A stretch of 64,000 nucleotides of DNA, taken from positions 15,121,001 through 15,185,000 of the forward strand of contig OX940869.1 in NCBI GenBank assembly GCA_954871525.1, given 5' to 3'. Numbering within the stretch: position 1 is the first letter of the stretch; each line of letters begins with the position of its first letter. Below the pieces are notes generated by a model, which made no database searches, was not told the origin of the DNA, and saw only the letters and a program-made list of their open reading frames with translations. Position numbers and translations under genes: made by a program. The stretch is from Parietaria judaica. Its lineage: Eukaryota; Streptophyta; Magnoliopsida; Rosales; Urticaceae. Positions 56,201 through 64,000 of the stretch are shown piece by piece.

Positions 56201-56294
56201 ACCTCCCCGGACTCGCCACGCCGAGCCGGTCATGGTGGTGGTCTTCTCCGGCGACGGCAAGCTCCAGCGAAGACGGGGCGGCTGGTTTCTCCAT
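53206..56294 (-). pseudogene. Spliced antisense gene of the Tat element (PF04195-like middle part)
   Basis: Runs opposite to gag-pol between the array and the 3' LTR. The first part (56294 to about 55530) starts with ATG and is Gly/Ala/Val-rich. A second part (about 55140-54590) resembles the putative gypsy-type transposon domain PF04195: Leu-Arg-Leu-Gly-Phe-Ser-Leu-Pro-Ile, then a Gln-Val-Arg-Pro-Asp-Thr-Trp stretch and Leu-Trp-Arg-Glu. A frame change near 54600 leads into 54634-54431. A third exon (about 54320-54018) is Pro/Tyr/Gly-rich and has intron borders TTTTGCAG before and CAG/GTGGTACG after it. A last exon (53942-53206, after TTGTTGCAG) is a coiled coil and, after a frameshift near 53350-53400, ends in an acidic tail of five Asp. 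Exon limits are by eye. Function unknown; frameshifts make this copy non-coding. Confidence 0.7.
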
Positions 56295-56573
56295 TTGGGC
56301 TCGCGGGTTCTAGAGAGAGAAATTTGCCCGATTTTGATTTCGAGTTTTAGACTTCGTTTTTTTGAAAATTATGACGAGGCTCGTGAAATGGGGAAACTAG
56401 ATAACGAAAGGACGGACACGATGCGAAAATCAGAATTCAAAAATGCTACCCGGTAAAAAAGTTACGGAGAAAAAACGTACATTTTACTATTCACCGAAAG
56501 AAAACAAGCTCGTGAATCTGAATGAGCCGTCCTGCCTCCAATTTATAAAGCTTCTCGGAAATTAAAAATTCCC
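56295..56573. other. 3' untranslated region before the polypurine tract
   Basis: Holds the presumed promoter side of the antisense gene: a - strand TATA-like word (CTTTATAAATTGG, about 56537-56550) lies some 250 bp upstream of its ATG. Nothing else is seen. Confidence 0.5.
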
Positions 56574-56591
56574 GAAAAACTGGGGGGTTAA
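56574..56591 (+). promoter_or_regulatory. Polypurine tract of the complete Tat element
   Basis: GAAAAACTGGGGGGTTAA directly before the 3' LTR start TGTTTCGGG. Confidence 0.92.
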
Positions 56592-57827
56592 TGTTTCGGG
56601 TATTTTACGCAATTGATTTAATAATAATTAACAAAAGAAAATTATTTAAATTAATTTTTCTTTTATTAATTAATTAATTATAATCAATTTTGCCCCAAAT
56701 TCGATATAAAATTTGTAAAAAAAACGGCCTCAGGAAACACCCGAGGCCTCCGAAAGCCCCCGGGACCTCCGGGTGGGCTCCAAGGCGAAGTGGGCCCCAC
56801 AGGGGTCAAGGGTCACTGCCACGCGCGCCAGAAGACGCTACAGGCCCCCCAAAGGTCAAATTGAGCCCTCCACATGGTGGCCTCCCATTGGACGCGAGGA
56901 ACCCAGCCAGCCATCCAGGAGACGCCACGTATGCGCTGACGCAGGAGTTGATGTCAGCCCTGGCTGCCACACGCGTGATCCTACGTCACCAGCACTGTAG
57001 CCGCGTGTGAAGGCGTGTCCGACATCGGATTGAGGCGTCGATTGCGGCGTTGGATCGGCCACGTCTAGGGGACCCCAAAAAACATATAATATTACCCCGG
57101 GGGCTTCCCAGAGTAATATTTATTCAGGTTTTAACCCCCGGACACTCCTATAAATAGGAGCTCGGTTTTCACTTAACGGGAACTCGATTCTCACCCCGAG
57201 AACTCGCCCTAAACTCTCTCTACTCCCTCTAAAACTCGCCTCCCCTCAAATATCACTCTAATGTTGAGCGTCGGAGGTGAATCAGGGGGTACCCCCCCCC
57301 CCGGTTCTCCCTGATCTCGGGTGTTGTTTTGTCCAGGTTTTGAGAGAGAGAAAACACATTTGAGCGGAAGCTCTGGAGAAAATTCTGGCACGATCTAAGA
57401 CCCTCCTTGCCAAGGTTCTAGATCCGTGGGGTGCTCGTTCTATCCACTGGTCTTGTATCTCTGGAAGATATACTGACTACACGGATAGGCCGAGGACCCG
57501 GATCTGTCCCCATGAGGCCGGTTGAGGGTCTGGTCCACCAGGGTTCACTAGAAAGTCGATATTGTGATCCCCCATACACGGTGGTCAGGAATCCGTTTTT
57601 GGTGTCTCGAACCTGTAATCCGGGTCAGGCCAAGTCCTGGCCCTATTAGCGACAGGTAGTGGAGTTTACCACGGATTTCTGATCATTCAGTCAGAGGAGG
57701 GTCCGTTTGACTCGAAAGTCAAGGAGCCCAAGCCCGAAAGTCATAAAAGTCGACAAGACGACATTGGGCTCGGCCCAACACAAGTTATTGGGCCGCTGAA
57801 TTTTTGAAGCATTTTTCTGCATCAACA
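56592..57827 (+). mobile_element. 3' LTR of the complete Tat element
   Basis: 1236 bp from TGTTTCGGG to TGCATCAACA, TATAAATAGG at 57149-57158. It matches the 5' LTR closely over U3 end, R and U5. The 72-codon frame 57431-57649 and its copy 45324-45542 are only LTR sequence. Confidence 0.94.
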
Positions 57828-58077
57828 ATAAGCATACGTGACAAATGTGTAACACTAACATCTTAAATCATTAATTAAAGTTAATTAATTCCACTAGCAT
57901 TTCTTGTACCTCTGATGTATAAATTCGTTTTATTGGTCAAGTGTTTTGATTGTCGCTTGCACTATTTATTGCTACTTTATACATCATTTATTTCTAATTG
58001 GGTACTACAAATATTAATATGTTAATTCAATGGGTCACTTTAATGACGTATTTGGCAAAGGGTTAAGCTAAAATAAA
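57828..58077. other. AT-rich flank between the Tat element and the MITE
   Basis: Probably the older DNA into which both elements inserted, since it continues from 44256-44399. No gene is seen. Confidence 0.55.
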
Positions 58078-58355
58078 GGGAAAATAGTGACATAAGTATT
58101 CAATATTTTTAAAAAATTGACATTAAATTCTCTTTTGTTATAAACTAAAGAACAAAGACAAGAAGAACAGAGAATATGAGAGGGAAATAGAGAGTATTAT
58201 TGCATTGAGAGTGTGCTACAATGAGCACCCAAAGCCTTTATTTATAGGGCTAAGGGAGATAAAGAATAGGAAACATAATAAATGAGATAATTACAATTCA
58301 TGACTATAGTTGACTCTCTAATATCGACATCCACTAAATCTTGGTATTTATAACA

Positions 58356-58366
58356 CTCCCCCTTGG
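58356..58366 (-). promoter_or_regulatory. Polypurine tract of the non-coding copia-like element
   Basis: On the - strand CCAAGGGGGAG stands before the 3' LTR. Confidence 0.82.
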
Positions 58367-58418
58367 ATGTCAATGTCATCGTAATACGCATAATTGATTT
58401 TAAGCTGCCTCGTTAAAA

Positions 58419-58461
58419 CCTTTCCAAGAAAACCCAGTATGGGATAAAACCTTGGTAAAGG
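58419..58461 (-). other. Nested hairpin next to the 3' LTR
   Basis: A 43-base stretch with three nested complementary pairs: CCTTT/AAAGG outside, CCAAG/CTTGG in the middle and CCCA/TGGG inside, separated by A-rich internal loops. It lies about 60 bases inside the 3' LTR of the non-coding element. Confidence 0.7.
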
Positions 58462-60376
58462 AAAAAAGAGTACAGCGCGTATTACTCCCCCTTATGACAA
58501 GAATATTTAACTTCTCGGAGTTGTATCATTCCAATCTTGTGAGCCGGTTTCTTGGTTGATGAAGCAAGTCGCGCCTCCATGAGCAAATCTGCCAGACAAT
58601 TGCTTAAATCGAACCACGAACTGAGAGAATTTTCTGATGATATACTTCATTATCCAATAACGATCCTTATGTAATAGATAATCTGTAAAACAACATAAAA
58701 ATACAAGTATTCCAAAGGTACTATAATGCAATAGATTCATCACTAAAATAATATATTTTATAATATCATAATCATTGGGGTACTCAATGAATATTTATAA
58801 ATCATGTAGAGTTTTACTAACTCTTTTATATGAGGAATTAATTCTCATTAAACTTTTTCTCTAATGAATTCTTTAGGAATTCTTATGGCTTATGTTCATC
58901 ATAAAACTTATAATAAATCTCCGTCAAAGCTGCTAAATAATAAAACTTATTCAAGTAGAAAGACTAACAAAGACGTTCTTTATAAATTCATCTTTAGCAT
59001 TTCACTTATGCTCCAATATATATAACCTAGGATTTTGTTGTTTTTCAGGTCTTCAGGATCCATTAAGAATACATAATTCATAAAGACTTGTGATCACATT
59101 TGTGAGACGCATATTATAAACTTAATACTGCCATATATACTATATCCACCACAAAAGGACATTAAATGCCAGGATTCGCGAAATGTTCACATAAATTTAA
59201 TTCAACATAACTTCGCATATATCTTTGTACCCTACTGGCATGCCAACTTTCAAAATGTTTGGACTACTGGTCCAATATCGCGTCTTCATATTTGGCCAAC
59301 TGCTTTCAATTTCAATAATTCAAGATCCTCTATATTTTTTTTCTATTTATATAGCGCTAATTTGTATGTACATGTTGTCGACAATTTCTAATAACTCTCG
59401 ATCCCATTTATTCAATATAACGACACAACTTCCGAGCTCTTTTATATTTCAATAATTTCCAGGTATCTGATAACCTTATATGGTTTTGTAATAATTATGT
59501 CCATGGTTTCTTCGGGAAAACCTACCTCCTTAATATGGCTATTTATTTGCTCCTTGCAATTTCGTTATTACCTTTGGGATTCGAGTAACATGTTAATATC
59601 ATATTTCAAACTAAATATCCTACTAGGATTGGAGCCTGAGAGTTTGATATATATTTATCATCTCTTCTTGAGTGATTGGCAGTATAAACGAGGATCATAT
59701 TAATTTCAATTTCTATATGTATATTCAACTGTCTATCTTCTTCCCCTCTTTGTGACAAAATTATTAGTCAACTCTCATTCTGGAGAGAACCCTCTTATAT
59801 GTGTTGTGGTGGAGATTACAATATCATATTGCACATAAAAGTATTATAGATGGGAACCTTGTAAATCAAAGAGATCTTTAAATTTTATCATTGGCTTGAT
59901 GCATGATATCCCTAATTCGTAGGGAACCTTGTTTTCGATTATTGTCTATAGTCAATGGAGGTATTAACAAAATATTTGACTAGACCAATAAGGTGATTCT
60001 TATACTCATCACATAGGATGTATTTTTCATTTAGCAGTCAACAAAATCCATTTCACAATCTGGAATTATCTCGCAAACTTCAAGTTGCTACTTAATATAG
60101 ATTTCTTGATCATTTTGTAGATGCATCTACTTATAATATTTCAGTAGTCAATATATGGGCCCATAAAGATTCCAGGTAAGTTAATCGCAACATGCTAATG
60201 TTTCAGTAAATACTTCAATTTTAATCACCATATGAGAATTCAACGAACCATATAGTTCATTAATAATTTATTTATCCGGGATACTCTTACCGGTCATCGC
60301 TAACATCAAATATAAATTCTCAACTCTTGTTGCATAATTATTGATCCGGTATAGCCACACCGGTCATGCCAACATT

Positions 60377-60486
60377 CGTGAGCTTCAGGTTCTATAAGTG
60401 AACTTTTTGTTCCATTAGCGAACTTCTGGTTCTATAAGTGAACTTCTGGTTCCATTAGTGAACTTGTGGTTCTATTAGTGAGCATT
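60377..60486. repeat. Tandem repeats of about 24 bp
   Basis: Four to five copies of GTGAACTTCTGGTTCTAT, alternating with GTTCCATTA versions, in the interior of the non-coding element. Confidence 0.85.
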
Positions 60487-61199
60487 TAATTCATCATATA
60501 AAACTTGGGGAGAATGCTCACTTTATTTAACTTAAAGCTCTGATTTTTTTTTTAGCACAACTCTTCTGGAGGATATTCATAAGTTCTGTTTATGCTTACT
60601 CATAGTCTCAATATTATTGAAGTATCTAAATCATGATACTTTCTCCCCCTTTTCACGTTTGAGCTTATGCAATAAGTTCATCATGTGAACAACACTCATG
60701 TTTAGATAATAAAACTCATAAGGCTTCCATTCCAAGGTTAATTAAGAACTTAAATAAGTGTTCTGTTGCCATATATCTCAACTTTACATATTTTCTTTAT
60801 TCTACTTCAAGTAGTAATTTTAATTTTATTTATTTTCTACTTCATGTAGAGAAAATTTTCACAACTCTTTCTTTTTCATCTTCATGTCAAATACATTTAC
60901 TTGTAAGCATCTCTTTGAGATTGGCGTAAACATATCCTCACCAATAGCATTGCAATATTCAGTTTGCGATATGCTTTATTCAATAGCTCATAAACCAATT
61001 TATTTTTGGGGAATAATATATGCAAATATGCAATGGATAACAATCTAAAATAAATAATAAATAATACACAAATTAAAATTTAAATTATGAACATATAAAG
61101 GAAATAATTAAAAGAGAATACTAACTCAAGATTAATAATGGTCATTTTAATACTCATGAAGACATTGCTAGGAGCTTTTTATCACTTCATGTGATTCAA

Positions 61200-62050
61200 G
61201 TCAACATCCACTTCGAGTTCGAGGAATGAAATTACTCTATCCCTTTTAGCTTTCAAAATATAAAAGAATGCATTCTTTTCAGGGAATTTCTTTCGAGTTC
61301 TTAGTTATGTCATCTTCAAAGAATTACATTTTCATTATTCTATTTCTATATATATTATTTATCCACTTCTGGTGGTGATATTATCATGGGTTTATAAAAT
61401 TATTTGTCCACTTCTGGTGGCAATGTAAATTTCATTAAATTGATGAACTTTTGACCTTATATATAAACATATCTACTTTCATATTGTAAAACACTAACAT
61501 AACATACACCAACAATATTTTCTTCATAACATTTTCGCTAATTGAGAGGTAGATTTTTTTTTTTCATTAACTTGGATATTAAATTCGCTTCAGGGAATGA
61601 GTTAACTTAGTCTTTGATCGAGATTAACTTTCACTCGTTAGCTACTCATAAAATACCGTTATTCACTTCAGGGAATAACTCAAAAAAGATTCATAAACTT
61701 GTAGTATTAAAGAATAATCATGATAAAATTGTGTATTCACTTCAGGAAATATGCATAAAAAAAATTTGTATCCACTTCAGGGAATATTACCATTAAAATG
61801 TCATAAAAATATAATATTCACTCCAGGGAATGTTTCTAACCCAAAATAACAAAATGAGGGTAGTCACTTCAAGGAATATTGTAAAACTAACGTATTATAA
61901 AACTTGTAATTCACTTCTAGGAATATTATTATCCCAAAATACTCATATAATGCTATTCACCCGAGAATGTTACCAAACCCAAAATATTAATATGATTAAC
62001 TTCAAGGAATCCTTTTTTTTTTATTCTCGTTTTAGCTACTTCGGGAGCAT
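61200..62050. repeat. Dispersed CACTTCAGGGAAT motif cluster
   Basis: At least nine copies of ATTCACTTCAGGGAATATT or close variants (e.g. near 61661, 61737, 61775, 61821, 61865, 61910, 61953, 61990) at irregular spacing of about 35-75 bp, and related CCACTTCTGGTGG words near 61370 and 61412. Confidence 0.85.
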
Positions 62051-62474
62051 AGAACATATAAACATATATAACTCTATATATAAATATCACAATTAACGAT
62101 AACAAGTATAAGGTATAACTAGTACATAAGATCAATATTTATTTAAGGATATTTATACATGTATAAAGCAATAATTCAAAAAATTATGAATGATATATAT
62201 ATATATAGTCAATGCGAAACGTATATCAAAACGATAGTGTATATATATATATACACAATATATATGAAGGAACTACTATATGCATACTCAAAGAAAAAAA
62301 CTTTATATCTAAATATATGAATACAGTATATTTATGGAGCAATCTTTGTAAATAAAGTACTCTTTATTCCTTTTCTATATAAAGAAATAAATGTATGTAA
62401 TGCCATGTATAATATGTATATAATCAATCACCCAACATTTGACTTTTGTATAAATAGCAAGCAACGATTATAAG

Positions 62475-62478
<4 letters not shown>

Positions 62479-62542
<64 letters not shown>
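62479..62542. repeat. (AT)32 microsatellite
   Basis: Uninterrupted AT run of about 64 bases in the non-coding element. Confidence 0.95.
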
Positions 62543-62549
<7 letters not shown>

Positions 62550-62923
62550 ATAAAGACCATACGATCTTAATAATAATATAAAGCTTGCTAGGCATTTTCT
62601 TCTCTTCTGATGAATTTTAACCGAATCAACCTTGCCATCACTGCAATAAAAACAAATTCTAGGCGTCCGTGAATGGATTTTTCAAAATGAATCCACCATT
62701 GTATTGCCATTATCGCAAGTATAAAACACATGTAAACTTCGCTAGGCTTTTTGAGTGAATTTTGAAAATAAATTCATTAAGTATTGCGATCATCGCCATA
62801 ATACATAACTTTTGCTAGGCTTTTCTACGTGAATTTTGAACATAGATTTATATCGCCATCATCGCCAGAACAAGAATGAAATAAATTTAAAATACAAAGA
62901 CCATTACCTCAATCGGTTAGAAC

Positions 62924-62935
62924 CTCGTGCTGATA
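62924..62935 (-). promoter_or_regulatory. Primer binding site of the non-coding copia-like element
   Basis: TATCAGCACGAG on the - strand, three bases after the 5' LTR end. It does not match the 3' end of initiator tRNA-Met used by the other copia here; it may pair with an internal (half) tRNA, as in some copia families. Confidence 0.65.
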
Positions 62936-63440
62936 ACGTGTTATAAACTAAAGAACAAAGACAAGAAGACGAGAGAATATGAGAGGGAAATAGAGAGTAT
63001 TATTGCATTGAGAGTGTGTTACAATGAGCACCCAAAGCCTCTATTTATAGGGCTAAGGGACTTAAAGAATAGGAAACATAATAAATGAGAAAATTACAAT
63101 TCATGACTATAGTTGACTCTCTAATATTGACTTCCACTAAATCTTGGTATTTATAACATGTTTCTTTTTTTTTTTTAGCGAAAGTTGTCAAGCTCTTATT
63201 TTGTGTCTTCCATCATGTTTTTATCTTAAAACCGTTAAGCATCTCCTCATATCACATTTTTAAACCCATTAAATATACCAGTTTTTTATCATCGATAAAT
63301 TAGTTTATTTTTTGCGCGGTTTGGACGGAAACATGACGGAAGACACGGAATAAGAGTTTGACAACTTTCGCCAGCAAAAAAATAATGAGAATTTAATGCA
63401 AACTTTTCAAAGACTTTAGGTACTTATGTCGCTATTTCCC

Positions 63441-64000
63441 ATAAGTAAATAAATACCGAGTGTTTTCCCGACTTACATTATTACAAATTATAAACTAGGA
63501 CAATCGCTTTGTAAACCACATATCTGAGTTCGTACCACGAGATACATCATTAAACAACAAAATGAACATTCTTTGTCGTGTCTAATCGTACCGAAATGGA
63601 CATTTAGAACAACTGACTACCCATGGGACTCAAATGAGTGCCCCCTTCACATATGTAAACTTAGCCAATAGTATCACTTATTCTTACACTGAGTATATCT
63701 AGTAATGCGAGAGTGCATTTTAACCTTGGCCGACAGTGCCGCACCATTCAAAAAATTAATAATATTAACAACCGAGTTTGGAGCTCGTGGGCTAGGGATT
63801 GGTCGCTTGGGCGTGAGCTAGGCATTTGTCTTGTCCCTCGTAATGGGACTTGTCTATTTATTTATTTTAATAATCAAAGTAAAAATATTCAAACTTTATC
63901 AATTAAAAGTAATCAAAGTAGACAAAAAGAGACAGGAAAAAAAAAACACAAAGTCAATAAATATGAAGCGTTCATCTAATTTTTTGACGGACGTTGGTGA
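63441..64000. other. Right flank without a recognised gene
   Basis: AT-rich. An 88-codon frame (63713-63979) has no recognisable domain and a low-complexity Lys/Asn-rich end, so I treat it as chance. I see nothing else. Confidence 0.5.

Larger units (their letters stand above)
44400..57827 (+). mobile_element. Complete Tat-like Ty3/gypsy element, 13.4 kb
   Basis: LTRs 44400-45720 and 56592-57827 flank an 10.9-kb internal region; the 5-bp duplication ATAAG is perfect (44395-44399 and 57828-57832). The order is primer site, minisatellite leader, gag, protease, RT, RNase H, second RNase H, integrase, PPT-like word, A tract, 114-bp tandem array, antisense gene, polypurine tract. The RT box is intact but gag, pol and the antisense gene have stops and frameshifts, so it could not move alone now. 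Length, dual RNase H and antisense gene place it in the Tat lineage (Retand/Ogre relatives). Confidence 0.94.
58136..63158 (-). mobile_element. Non-coding copia-like LTR element, 5 kb
   Basis: Two 220-bp LTRs (58136-58355 and 62939-63158), nearly identical, start TGTTATAAAC and end TTTATAACA. The flanking pentamers TCTTT and TGTTT differ at one base. On the - strand the primer site (TATCAGCACGAG, 62924-62935) follows the 5' LTR on the right, and a purine tract (AAGGGGGAGTG) precedes the 3' LTR on the left, so it is read leftwards. The 4.6-kb interior has no gag, pol or other recognisable frame and is strongly AT-rich with repeated short motifs. It must depend on proteins of another element, as LARD- or TRIM-type elements do. 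Confidence 0.85.
58078..63440. mobile_element. MULE-type MITE split by a copia-like element
   Basis: Left end GGGAAAATAGTGACATAAGT (58078) and right end, reversed, GGGAAATAGCGACATAAGT (63440) form imperfect inverted repeats that extend about 55 bp. The same word starts the MULE at 9062. A second inverted pair lies at 63178-63220 and 63329-63371. Without the nested element the MITE is 58078-58135 plus 63159-63440, about 340 bp. The 9-bp flanks TAAAATAAA and ATAAGTAAA agree at only six places, so the target duplication is eroded or the border is slightly off. Confidence 0.8.

Noticed and set aside
55852..56313. Pro-rich + strand ORF of 153 codons
   Set aside because: It is the complement of the first exon of the antisense gene, which has the start codon, composition and position that fit.
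63713..63979. 88-codon ORF near the right end
   Set aside because: No recognised domain, low-complexity end, no neighbouring gene signals.
1..64000. tRNA, rRNA, CRISPR, phage or bacterial genes
   Set aside because: Looked for and not seen. Introns, LTRs, MULE and hAT signatures are plant-type.

Overview
The window is plant nuclear DNA, most likely from a dicot heterochromatic or pericentromeric region. Every recognisable coding unit belongs to a transposable element: plant Ty1/copia and Ty3/gypsy LTR retrotransposons (Tekay-like, Reina/Galadriel-like and Tat-like), Mutator-like elements (MULEs) and a hAT element. I found no convincing host gene, rRNA, tRNA or CRISPR array. There are short plant-type introns inside transposon genes, and the insertions carry 5-, 8- or 9-bp target-site duplications (TSDs) that can be read by eye. 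Boundaries given to the base rest on such TSDs. The lineage names rest on motif recognition, not on a database search.  Region 1-25.8 kb is a four-level nest. The outer layer is a + strand copia element whose 5' LTR is cut by the window start (1-511). Its leader was hit at 847 by a Tekay-like gypsy element (847-20987, TSD CAGGC). That element's internal region took a copia solo LTR (3300-5568, TSD GTTGA). Its 3' LTR took a MULE (9062-18381, TSD TTAATATAT) and a small hAT element (19504-20023, TSD GCTACCAG). Inside the MULE sits the youngest layer, a nearly intact - strand chromovirus (10697-16568, TSD AGATG) with 507-bp LTRs that differ at one position by eye. After the Tekay element the copia leader resumes, is interrupted by another solo LTR (21109-23635), and leads into a decayed gag-pol that breaks off near 25.82 kb.  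Region 25.8-41.9 kb is a patchwork: the 3' end of a - strand Tat-like element (about 25819-28709), a truncated - strand copia LTR and RT fragment (28710-32830) carrying a 990-bp foldback MULE (29455-30444), a decayed + strand Tat element (34145-40590), and a copia solo LTR (40967-41945). Region 42.3-44.3 kb holds two further - strand LTRs.  Region 44.4-57.8 kb is one complete Tat element of 13.4 kb (TSD ATAAG). It has a 10/20-bp minisatellite leader, gag, protease, RT, two RNase H domains, integrase, a 114-bp tandem array whose units can form three hairpins, and a spliced antisense gene between pol and the 3' LTR. Region 58.1-63.4 kb is a MULE-type MITE split by a 5-kb copia-like element with no coding capacity.  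How it works together: every element moves, or moved, using its own or borrowed enzymes, and nearly all are inactivated. The parts that do not look like standard transposon annotation are the zinc-finger (GRF) membrane-protein gene facing the transposase in the MULE, the hairpin satellite and antisense gene of the Tat element, and the motif-rich non-coding copia-like element near the right end.
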